This document shows, in pieces, positions 7,987 to 16,176 of a stretch of DNA of 32,668 nucleotides. This DNA is from an uncultured Lachnospiraceae bacterium (lineage in GTDB: Bacteria > Bacillota > Clostridia > Lachnospirales > Lachnospiraceae). Where the stretch lies: assembly GCA_946630035.1 (NCBI GenBank), contig CAMOYN010000003.1:1-32668 (forward strand), written 5' to 3'. Under the pieces are notes generated by a model. It worked only from the letters and a program-made list of their open reading frames with translations. It made no database searches and was not told the DNA's origin. Position 1 is the stretch's first letter, and every line of letters starts with the position of its first letter. Both the position numbers and the translations under genes were made by a program.

Positions 7987-7996
7987 AATGAAAACA

Positions 7997-8025
7997 CCAC
8001 CGGGGACCTGTCCCCGGTGGCTTTA
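7997..8025 (+). terminator. Intrinsic terminator-like hairpin
   Basis: CCACCGGGGA-CCTG-TCCCCGGTGG perfect 10-bp stem followed by CTTTATT. Confidence 0.65.
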
Positions 8026-8148
8026 TTGTGCTGTTTTATTGAAAGAAATTCGCAGAAACTATAGCAAAATGGGAGAGTTTAAGGTAAAATAGATAAGCTA
8101 AAGGGAATTATTATTATCTGATGTGTTATACGGAAAGCAGGTGGGACA

Positions 8149-9090
8149 GTGCTGAATATTTACAAAACCGAAGACGGTGTGATCAGTGAACTGGAGGAGT
8201 TTGAACCGGGGATCTGGATAAAACTGACAGCGCCCACCAAGGAAGAGGGCAAGAGAGTTTCCCAGGCGTTCGATATCGATTTCGACGATATCCGGGCCGC
8301 ACTCGATGAAGAGGAAAGCTCCCGTATCAGTCTGGAAGATGGCTATACCCTGATTCTGGTGGACATCCCTACTCCGGAGATCCGTCACGAAAAGACCGCG
8401 TACACGACTGTGCCGCTGGGTATCCTTCTGACCCAGGACGTGGTGATTACCGTATGTAATGAGAACACCCCTATCCTGAATTACTTTACGGGGAAAAAAC
8501 TGCGGGATTTCAGTACAAAGAAGAAAATGCGTTTTGTCTATCAGATCCAGATGCGGACGGCGATGCTCTACCAGAGTTATCTGAAGGTGATCGATCAGAA
8601 GCGGACGGAGATTGAAGAAAGAGTCGGGGCCGATACCGAGGACGTGGATCTGATCGATCTGCACGAACTGGAATCCACCCTGGTATATTTTGCGACTTCT
8701 CTGCGGGCCAATGGCATCGTACTGGACCGGCTGCAGCGCTATAAGAGACTGGCTCAGTATCCGGAGGATATGGAACTGCTGGAAGACGTGATCATTGAGA
8801 ATAAACAGGCCATCGAGATGGCCGGAATCTACCGGGACATCATCGACGGTACCCGGCAGCTGCTTTCCTCTGTGATTGACAACCGCCTGAACAACGTCAT
8901 GAAGTATCTGACATCCATCACCCTGGTGATGGCTATTCCGACCATTATTTCCGGGTTGTACGGCATGAACGTGGCGGGAGAATGGATGCCGCTCTCCAGT
9001 ACACCCCACGGATTCCTGATTATCTGTATACTGACGCTGATCATCTGTATCATCACCATGTTGATACTGAAAAAGAAAAAGATGCTGTAA
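8149..9090 (+). CDS. CorA-like magnesium/divalent cation transporter
   Basis: C-terminal YGMNV motif (IISGLYGMNVAGEW) followed by a TM and Lys-rich end; typical CorA length and helical N-domain. GTG start. Confidence 0.88.
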   Translation: MLNIYKTEDGVISELEEFEPGIWIKLTAPTKEEGKRVSQAFDIDFDDIRAALDEEESSRISLEDGYTLILVDIPTPEIRHEKTAYTTVPLGILLTQDVVITVCNENTPILNYFTGKKLRDFSTKKKMRFVYQIQMRTAMLYQSYLKVIDQKRTEIEERVGADTEDVDLIDLHELESTLVYFATSLRANGIVLDRLQRYKRLAQYPEDMELLEDVIIENKQAIEMAGIYRDIIDGTRQLLSSVIDNRLNNVMKYLTSITLVMAIPTIISGLYGMNVAGEWMPLSSTPHGFLIICILTLIICIITMLILKKKKML

Positions 9091-9168
9091 AGCATCTTCG
9101 CACGGAAAAATAGAAGATACCGGGATACGATAAAACACCGGGATACGATGAATCACTGAGATAGGAAA

Positions 9169-9203
9169 ACAGGCAGAGGCCCTCGGGCCACTGCCTGTTT
9201 TTT
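9169..9203 (+). terminator. Intrinsic terminator
   Basis: ACAGGCAG-a-GGCCC-TC-GGGCC-a-CTGCCTGT followed by TTTTT. Confidence 0.85.
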
Positions 9204-9291
9204 CATCATAGATAGGCATCGTACTGTATTGATTTGTACGAGCTACTCGGCTACTATGTCATTACAGATAACGGAAACCGAACCTGAAGTC

Positions 9292-10410
9292 TTATTTGTC
9301 TGCTTTAGGGGCAGCTTTCTTGGCAGGCTCTTTAGCAGCAGCGGCTGCTTCCGCTTCCTTCTTGGCCGCTTCCTTGGCAGCTCTTTCCTTCGCCTTCATA
9401 TCCTGACGGGCGGCATACTGCACCAGGTTGATGCACTGGTTGGAATAACCCCACTCATTGTCGTACCAGGCGATCAGTTTAACAAAGGTGTCGTCCAGCA
9501 TGATACCGGCCTTCACGTCGAAGATGCAGGTCTGGAAGTTGCCTCTGAGGTCAGTAGAAACGATATCATCGTGGTTGTACTCGATGATACCCTTCATGGA
9601 ATGACGGCTGGCATCTTCTACGGCATCGCAGATCTCTTCGTAGGTGGTAGGTTTCTTCAGCTGAGCGGTCAGGTCAACCACGGATACATCGTTGGTAGGA
9701 ACACGGAAGCTCATACCGGTCATTTTGCCCTTCAGCTCCGGAATAACCAAGCCAACCGCCTTGGCAGCACCGGTGGTGGAAGGAATGATGTTGTTGAATA
9801 CGGAACGACCGGTTCTCCAGTCACGTCCACCGTTGGAGTCAACAGGCTTCTGCTTGGATGTGGAGGCATGGATCGTGGACATAAGAGCACGCTCGATACC
9901 GAAGGTGTCGTTGATAACCTTTGCCAGAGGAGCCAGGCAGTTGGTGGTACAGGATGCATTGGAAATAATCTTCATGCTGGGATCGTAGGTCTTGTTGTTA
10001 ACACCCATAACGAAGGTCGGGAAATCAGGATCTTTACCGGGAGCCGTCAGGATAACCTTCTTGGCACCGCCTTCGAAGTGCTTGGAGCACTCTTCCAGGG
10101 TACGGAACTTACCGGTAGATTCGATGATATACTCAGCACCGGCAGAAGCCCAGTCAATCTTTGCGGGATCTTCTTCCGAGAAAACGCGGATCTTCTTACC
10201 ATTGATAACCAGTTCCGTATCGGTAGCACGAACTCTGCCTTTGAAACGGCCAAATACAGAGTCATACTCCATCTGATATGCCATACGTTTGATATCTGCA
10301 TTACGCAGGTTGATAGCACATACTTCGATATCGGTGTCTCTCTCTTCGAGAATTCTCATGATAACACGACCGATACGACCGAAACCGTTGATTCCTACTT
10401 GAACTAACAT
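9292..10410 (-). CDS. gapA: Type I glyceraldehyde-3-phosphate dehydrogenase with Lys/Ala-rich C-terminal tail
   Basis: VGINGFGRIGR, NASCTTNCLAPL, WYDNEWGYSNQ. The tail AKERAAKEAAKKEAEAAAAAKEPAKKAAPKADK follows the catalytic domain. Confidence 0.95.
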   Translation of the reverse strand: MLVQVGINGFGRIGRVIMRILEERDTDIEVCAINLRNADIKRMAYQMEYDSVFGRFKGRVRATDTELVINGKKIRVFSEEDPAKIDWASAGAEYIIESTGKFRTLEECSKHFEGGAKKVILTAPGKDPDFPTFVMGVNNKTYDPSMKIISNASCTTNCLAPLAKVINDTFGIERALMSTIHASTSKQKPVDSNGGRDWRTGRSVFNNIIPSTTGAAKAVGLVIPELKGKMTGMSFRVPTNDVSVVDLTAQLKKPTTYEEICDAVEDASRHSMKGIIEYNHDDIVSTDLRGNFQTCIFDVKAGIMLDDTFVKLIAWYDNEWGYSNQCINLVQYAARQDMKAKERAAKEAAKKEAEAAAAAKEPAKKAAPKADK

Positions 10411-10735
10411 GGCTTTCTTCTCCTTTTCCAGGTAATGATACCGGCTCAGCCGGCAGAGCTGCCCGTCGGGAAACAGGCGATTCTTTTTTCGATGTTTATA
10501 TTATAAATCAGGGAAAAAGAAATAGCAATTTTAAAGGTTATATATTAAAAAATGTTTTTTGTATCGGATAAAATATCAACAAAAAAAATAAGCACAAATC
10601 AATTGCACCATTTTACTAATATAGATCGTAAATGTTATATATGAGAACGGTCTGAATAGAAGAATATACGGCTGTGAAATCAAATAAATTGGTTTCAAAA
10701 TATAAAAATTAAAAGAATAGAGGAGGCAGAGAATT

Positions 10736-11350
10736 ATGTTTATGAATCAGAAAATGCGCAGCTTCGTAACCCTGGCACTGTTGACGGCATTCCTTATCCT
10801 GGGAAACGGACAGCTTGTGGCGGCGGACCGGACCTCCGGCACCTGTGGGAAACAGCTCACATGGAACTACAAAGAAGGAGTGCTGCGGATCCGGGGGAAA
10901 GGAAGGATGAAGAACTACGACGGGTTCAATAAGGAGCTGGAACTGAAGCCGGGGCCCTGGAGAAAACTGAAAATCAGGAAGATCGTGGTGGAGGAGGGAG
11001 TTACCAGCATAGGAGATCAGGCCTTTTATGGCTTCACCGCCCTTCGCCGTGTAAAACTGCCCGGGTCACTGGTAACCATCGGAAAGAACTCCTTCGAGGG
11101 ATGCGACCATCTCACTTCGATCCGGCTGCCCCGCAATCTGCGCCGGATCGGCCTCAGAGCCTTCGCTGACTGCGGGAATCTGCGAAACATCCGAATCTCC
11201 ACCACAAAACTAACAAGGAAAAAGATCGGATTAAATGCTTTTTCCGGAACCCATACGAAAGTCCATGTGAAATGCCCGAAGCGCCTGGAAAAACGCTACC
11301 GAAAGTGGCTGATCCGGCAGGGGCTGTCGATGCATTCGGTCTGGGAATAG
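10736..11350 (+). CDS. Small secreted BspA-like leucine-rich repeat protein
   Basis: GAGGAGG RBS; signal peptide; GVTSIGDQAFYGFTALRRVKLPGSLVTIGKNSFEGCDHLTSIRLPRNLRRIGLRAF repeats. Confidence 0.8.
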   Translation: MFMNQKMRSFVTLALLTAFLILGNGQLVAADRTSGTCGKQLTWNYKEGVLRIRGKGRMKNYDGFNKELELKPGPWRKLKIRKIVVEEGVTSIGDQAFYGFTALRRVKLPGSLVTIGKNSFEGCDHLTSIRLPRNLRRIGLRAFADCGNLRNIRISTTKLTRKKIGLNAFSGTHTKVHVKCPKRLEKRYRKWLIRQGLSMHSVWE

Positions 11351-11378
11351 TAAATAAGAGTTATAAAGTGTAACATTT

Positions 11379-11414
11379 AAAACGCAGCCATTTTTCATAA
11401 AATGGCTGCGTTTT
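11379..11414. terminator. Bidirectional intrinsic terminator
   Basis: AAAACGCAGCCATTTT-TCAT-AAAATGGCTGCGTTTT, perfect 16-bp stem between convergent genes. Confidence 0.9.
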
Positions 11415-11435
11415 CAGTGTTATGAAACAGCTGTT

Positions 11436-12320
11436 TTAGTCGTAGGTTTCCATCCATTCTCTCAGAAGCTTCACATAGCGCTCATTGTCTTCTACAAAGC
11501 ACATGTGGCGGCATCCTTCAAACAGCTCCCAGCGGGAATTCGGGATGCGGTCGAAGAGATCCTTGGCCACCACCGGAGTGCAGAGATCATCGGTACCGCT
11601 GATGATGAGCGCCGGCTCTTTCCATTTCATGACTTCTTCCTGATATTCAAAATTCTTCAGGCTGCCCATGGGATTATATTCGTTAGGTCCCCATCCGTAC
11701 AGATAGGATTCAGAGCCGGATTTCTTCGGGCGGCGCAGGCATTCCGGATATTCTTCGCCAAAGGAGAGAGGAGCGCAGTGAGCCTCCATGTAATGATCAT
11801 TGGCCACAAGATACGCCGGATCTTCGTAATTACCGGTTTCTTCCGCCTTGGCGATGGCAGCCTGATCCTCCGGGGACATCTGCCGGATCATGCGATGTGC
11901 CTCTTTGGCCCAGAGACTGGCAGAAGCCATGGTGCTGGAAAGAATGACCGAACGCACGCCTTCCGGGTGATAATTGCAGAGATATTCAACGGCCAGCATA
12001 CCGCCCCAGGACTGACCCAGAAGATGCAGTTCATCCAGCCCCAGGTGCTTGCGAAGAGCGATCAGCTCATTGTCCCAGGTCTCCGGCGTCCAGAGCTCCG
12101 GGCATCCGTCCAGATAGGAATTGCCGCAGCCAATCTGATCGTAGGAGATGATGGCACGTCCATCCTCCGCGAGCACATCCAGTACTTCAAAGTAGTTGTG
12201 GGTAGAACCCGGGCCGCCGTGCATAAGAACCAGAGGCTTGCGGTTTCCGGTGCATTCACCGACGATACGGTAGTAGGTCTGGTGTCCGAGATAAGGCATA
12301 TAACCTTCGACAACTTTCAT
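11436..12320 (-). CDS. pip: Proline iminopeptidase-family alpha/beta hydrolase
   Basis: LMHGGPGSTHNYF, GQSWGGMLAVEY nucleophile elbow, GTDDLCTP, GCRHMCFVED. Confidence 0.85.
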   Translation of the reverse strand: MKVVEGYMPYLGHQTYYRIVGECTGNRKPLVLMHGGPGSTHNYFEVLDVLAEDGRAIISYDQIGCGNSYLDGCPELWTPETWDNELIALRKHLGLDELHLLGQSWGGMLAVEYLCNYHPEGVRSVILSSTMASASLWAKEAHRMIRQMSPEDQAAIAKAEETGNYEDPAYLVANDHYMEAHCAPLSFGEEYPECLRRPKKSGSESYLYGWGPNEYNPMGSLKNFEYQEEVMKWKEPALIISGTDDLCTPVVAKDLFDRIPNSRWELFEGCRHMCFVEDNERYVKLLREWMETYD

Positions 12321-12424
12321 GGCGTTACTCTCCTTGTGATTGAAGTTTCATATGTATCTTAAATGTACTTATATTTATAACGATTGTCAATAAGGAAGAT
12401 GGGACCGGCAGTAATATTCCTGCC

Positions 12425-12874
12425 TCAGTCTTTTTCTTTCCCGGAGAAGAGCGTCATAACAGCTCCCAGGATGACAAACAGATCTCCCAGATTGAATACC
12501 AGACGGCGGATCGGCCGGAGGGAAAACTGCAGATAATCCACTACATATCCGTGCTTCCACCGGTCGGCCAGATTGCTGAAAGCGCCCCCGGTGATCAGGG
12601 AAAGTCCCAGCTTCTCCATTGTATGTCCTTTCTTTCGGGAGAGCCGGAATAACCGGATGACGAAAAGGAGAAAACCACCGGCGGTGGCAGACAACATCAG
12701 CGACGGGTAGTCCTTTCCGATATTCAGCAGAATCCCCGGATTATGAAAACGGGAGATCGTGACATGACCATCCCCCACAGGCTGGGGGAAAGCGTGAGGA
12801 TCCTGCGCCTCAATTCCCTCCTTCAGACGAAGATCCAGGGCAGAAACCGCCGCGGCAAGTAAGAAATAGAACAT
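12425..12874 (-). CDS. lspA: Signal peptidase II (prolipoprotein signal peptidase)
   Basis: HNPGILLNIG, GGAFSNLADRWKHGYVVDYLQF, FNLGDLFVILG. Confidence 0.82.
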   Translation of the reverse strand: MFYFLLAAAVSALDLRLKEGIEAQDPHAFPQPVGDGHVTISRFHNPGILLNIGKDYPSLMLSATAGGFLLFVIRLFRLSRKKGHTMEKLGLSLITGGAFSNLADRWKHGYVVDYLQFSLRPIRRLVFNLGDLFVILGAVMTLFSGKEKD

Positions 12875-13030
12875 AAGAGACCTCCGTATTTATTAAGAAT
12901 CATTTGTCAGTTATTAAAATTTCATGATTTCACGAAAAATTCGTACATTTTTTCTCCAGAATCTATTATACTGGATAAAACGTTTCTGTGCAAATGGAAT
13001 GAAACATCTGAATAATATAGGAGGATCGAA

Positions 13031-15610
13031 ATGAAAAAATCAGGAATTATGATGCTGAGCCTGATGCTGGCGCTCTCAATGTCCGCCTGCAGCAGCTCCG
13101 GCGCCCAGAGTAAATCAGAAACAACCGCTGCGGAGACGACCGCAGAAGCCGCCGGCACCACGGCCGCAGAAGCCGCCGAGACCACGGCAGCAGGCACTGA
13201 AACCACGGCCGCAGAAGCCGCCGAAACCACGGCAGCCGGCACTGAAACCACGGCCGCAGAAGCCGCCGAAACCACGGCAGCTGGCACTGAAACCACCGCC
13301 GCAGAAGCCGCCGAAACCACGGAAGCAGGAGCGGAAACCACGGCCGCAGAAGCCGCCGAAACCACGGCAGCAGGCACTGAAACCACCGCCGCAGGAGCCG
13401 CCGACACCACGGCTTCCTATGCAGATTATGTAAAACTGAACGATTATCTCGGAATGGAGATCGATGTGATTGCCAGCGAGGTGACCGATGACGAAGTACG
13501 GGCCGAGATCGAAGGCATTCTGGAAGAGGATGCAGTGGAGGCCGACGTCACGGATGGTGCTTCCGACGGAAATACCATGGATGTCTCGATCACGGTAAAA
13601 GTGAATGGAAAAGTGGAAGAGGATCTCTCGGAACCGGAAACCGTGATGACACTGGGCTTCGGTGAGTACGGAGAGGACGTTGACAATGCGCTGATGGGCG
13701 CCAAGGCCGGCGATGAAGTTACCGTGAATGTCACGCTGGATGACATGTACGGGGATGAATGGGACGGCAAAGAAGCGGAGTACACCATTAAAGTAAGTCG
13801 GGTGTACCGTGATATCGTGCCGACCCTGACCGAAGAGTACGTAAAGGAACATACGGATTATGACAGCGTCGATGACTGGAAGGCGGCAGTTAAGGCTGAG
13901 TTGGAAGAGTACAACAAGGAGTCCCAGGTGGAAGAAGCCAGGGTCAATGTAATCGATCAGGTGATCGCAGCTTCTGAGATCAACGGTTACCCTCAGGAAC
14001 TCTATGACAGCATTTCCGATTCCTTCCAGGAAATTTATACCAACTATGCCCAGATGTACGACATGGAGAGCTGGACCGATATCATCAGCGAAGAGGAGCT
14101 GGATGCCTATGTGCAGCAGGAAGTCAACTATGTCATGGTGGTGCAGGAGATCGCAAATCGCGAGAATCTCAATATGAGCGAGGAGGAATACCAGACTTAC
14201 CTGAAAGAGCATCTGGAGGACTACGGATTTGAAACCGTAGAAGACCTGGTGGGCTATTATGGAGATGTGCGTATGCATGAACGTGCCATGATGGACAAGG
14301 TGGGAGAATATCTGGTCTCCAAGGGAACGATCCATGAGATGAGCGAAGAGGAGTACGATGAGAAGTACTCTCCGGCCGAGGCTGCCGAGGCAGTAGAGAT
14401 CGAAGTCGCTCCCTACGATCCCTTTGACTATGTCACTCTCGGAGATTATAAAGGAGTGCAGGTAGATATCCGTAAGACCGAGGTCACCGAAGAGCAGCTG
14501 AATGAAGAGATCGAAGCTCTGCGCATGGATGAATCCGAGCAGGAGGATGTCACCGACGGAGCACAGATGGATGATTATCTTCAGCTTTCCTACGAAGTGA
14601 AGGTGGATGGCAAAGAAGCCAGCGATCTGAACGTAGAAGAGATGGAATACCAGATTGGTATGGAAGATCCCTCCAAAGAGTTTGATGACGCACTGCTGGG
14701 AGCCAAGGCCGGCGATCATCTTCAGATCAAGACGACCCTGGGCGAAGACTACGGGGAAGATTACAACGGGAAAGAAGCGGAATACGACGTAAACGTGCTG
14801 CGTGTATACCGGGATATTCTGCCGGAATTTACCGATGAGTTTGTAAAAGAACATACCGAGTATGATACGGTAGAGGCTTATAAAGAAGCCAAAATGCAGG
14901 AACTGATTCAGAACGATGAAGATTACAACAGAGAAGAAGCATCCGATCTCCTGATCAGTAAGGTAGTGGAGAATGCCACCATTTCCGGTTATCCCCAGGA
15001 TCTGCATGATTCCGTCCGGGCTTCCATGGAGGCCATGTACAACAGCTACGCCGCTTTCTTTGGCGCCACCGACTGGAAAGATCTCGTCACAGAAGAGGAG
15101 ATGGAGCAGGCGACCGTGGAAGAAATCCACACGAAGCTGGTATTTGAAGCCATTGCCAAGCAGGAAAACATCGAAGTAAACGATGAAGAACTCCAGAAAT
15201 ATATCGAGCAGACCGTAAAAGAGTTTGAATATGAAAGCACCGACGCTTTGCTGGAGGAATACAGCGAAGCAGAACTTCTCGAAATCGCTGTTCGTGAAAA
15301 GATCACCGATTTCCTGATGGACAATGCGGTATTCAACGAACTGACAAAAGAGGAATATGAGGCGATCTACGGCTCCGACTTTGAAGAAGTAGAAGAAGAG
15401 GACGAAGAGGACGCGGAAGCAGATGCCGACGTAGATGCGGAAGAAGCCGATGAAGATGCGGAAGCAGACGAGACCGAAGAAGTCGTGGAAGCCGACGCAG
15501 AAGAAACAGAGAACAACGAAACCACAGCGGAGGAGACTGCCGAGACTGCAGAGACCGCAGAAGAAAAGGAAGCTGCGGAAGAAGCACCGGCCGAAGCCTC
15601 CGGCGAATAA
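13031..15610 (+). CDS. Lipoprotein with two tandem trigger-factor-like (FKBP-type PPIase plus chaperone) halves, Thr/Ala-rich N-terminal repeats and acidic C-terminal tail
   Basis: Lipobox ALSMSAC; YVKLNDYLGMEIDV...GAKAGDEVTVNVTL...GKEAEYTIKVSRVYRDIVP and YVTLGDYKGVQVDI...GAKAGDHLQIKTTL...GKEAEYDVNVLRVYRDILP. Confidence 0.82.
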   Translation: MKKSGIMMLSLMLALSMSACSSSGAQSKSETTAAETTAEAAGTTAAEAAETTAAGTETTAAEAAETTAAGTETTAAEAAETTAAGTETTAAEAAETTEAGAETTAAEAAETTAAGTETTAAGAADTTASYADYVKLNDYLGMEIDVIASEVTDDEVRAEIEGILEEDAVEADVTDGASDGNTMDVSITVKVNGKVEEDLSEPETVMTLGFGEYGEDVDNALMGAKAGDEVTVNVTLDDMYGDEWDGKEAEYTIKVSRVYRDIVPTLTEEYVKEHTDYDSVDDWKAAVKAELEEYNKESQVEEARVNVIDQVIAASEINGYPQELYDSISDSFQEIYTNYAQMYDMESWTDIISEEELDAYVQQEVNYVMVVQEIANRENLNMSEEEYQTYLKEHLEDYGFETVEDLVGYYGDVRMHERAMMDKVGEYLVSKGTIHEMSEEEYDEKYSPAEAAEAVEIEVAPYDPFDYVTLGDYKGVQVDIRKTEVTEEQLNEEIEALRMDESEQEDVTDGAQMDDYLQLSYEVKVDGKEASDLNVEEMEYQIGMEDPSKEFDDALLGAKAGDHLQIKTTLGEDYGEDYNGKEAEYDVNVLRVYRDILPEFTDEFVKEHTEYDTVEAYKEAKMQELIQNDEDYNREEASDLLISKVVENATISGYPQDLHDSVRASMEAMYNSYAAFFGATDWKDLVTEEEMEQATVEEIHTKLVFEAIAKQENIEVNDEELQKYIEQTVKEFEYESTDALLEEYSEAELLEIAVREKITDFLMDNAVFNELTKEEYEAIYGSDFEEVEEEDEEDAEADADVDAEEADEDAEADETEEVVEADAEETENNETTAEETAETAETAEEKEAAEEAPAEASGE
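13155..13413 (+). repeat. 45-nt coding minisatellite (ETTAAEAAETTAAGT)n
   Basis: Repeated ACCACGGCCGCAGAAGCCGCCGAAACCACGGCAGCxGGCACTGAA. Confidence 0.9.
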
Positions 15611-15624
15611 CCCAGACGCGAGAC

Positions 15625-15760
15625 GCGAGCCGCCACCGGGGACAGGTCCCACCGGCGGAGAAAAAACGGGAGAGCTCCCTCCGGCATGCCATCCGGCAGC
15701 CGGCGGGAGCTCTCCCCGGTTTTTCTCCGCCAGAGGGCCCCGTCCCCGGTGGCGGCTCGC
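15625..15760. repeat. Long, nearly perfect intergenic palindrome (cruciform-capable), possibly a bidirectional terminator
   Basis: Outer 19-bp arms GCGAGCCGCCACCGGGGAC (15625-15643) and GTCCCCGGTGGCGGCTCGC (15742-15760) are exactly complementary. Inner arms GGCGGAGAAAAAACGGGAGAGCTCCC / GGGAGCTCTCCCCGGTTTTTCTCCGCC are nearly perfect. Confidence 0.85.
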
Positions 15761-15772
15761 GGTGGCGGAAAT

Positions 15773-15803
15773 AAAAAAAGAGCGCCTCGCGACGCCCTTT
15801 TTT
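15773..15803. terminator. Possible intrinsic terminator: A-tract and T-tract flanking a GC-rich core
   Basis: AAAAAAAGAGCGCCTCGCGACGCCCTTTTTTT. Confidence 0.5.
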
Positions 15804-15892
15804 AAAAGGAGAAAAATGTATGAAAACTACAAATGGTAGGTAGTTGGCCGACGGCCTCTCGGCCGCCATTAGTAAAACGAAAGAGGAGAAAA

Positions 15893-16006
15893 ATGTGTCG
15901 ATATATGGAACATCTGAAAATCTCTTCTCAGATGGGTTTTAGCTTTGTTTTTTCTGTGTTCCTTTTGATGGTATTATCATATCGCAGGTTTGTGAATGAC
16001 CTGTGA
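15893..16006 (+). CDS. Putative 37-aa single-TM small protein MCRYMEHLKISSQMGFSFVFSVFLLMVLSYRRFVNDL
   Basis: GAGGAG RBS 7 nt upstream of ATG; hydrophobic GFSFVFSVFLLMVLSY followed by RR. Below the ORF-track length cutoff. Confidence 0.45.
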   Translation: MCRYMEHLKISSQMGFSFVFSVFLLMVLSYRRFVNDL

Positions 16007-16176
16007 CGTGAAAATAATCAATTTATTAAAAAGAAGTGCGATTCTTTCCATTTTATAAAGTGATCGAAAGAAAAAATGAAGGAAAGCAGGGGGATTTTGT
16101 GAAGGGATGCTCTTGCATTTTAGGAGAATAGCGAGTAGAATATGGAAAATGAATTATCCGGAAGGGGTTTTTTAAT

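Noticed and set aside
9229-10407. 392-aa plus-strand ORF opposite gapA
   Set aside because: Antisense of a highly expressed, clearly recognisable GAPDH.
13155-13413. Regular repeat as a possible CRISPR array
   Set aside because: Repeats are contiguous 45-nt coding units with no unique spacers.
13115-15652. 845-aa minus-strand ORF opposite the trigger-factor-like gene
   Set aside because: Gly/Phe/Cys-rich antisense artefact of the Ala/Glu/Thr-rich coding strand; no RBS and the plus strand has a clear lipobox and domains.
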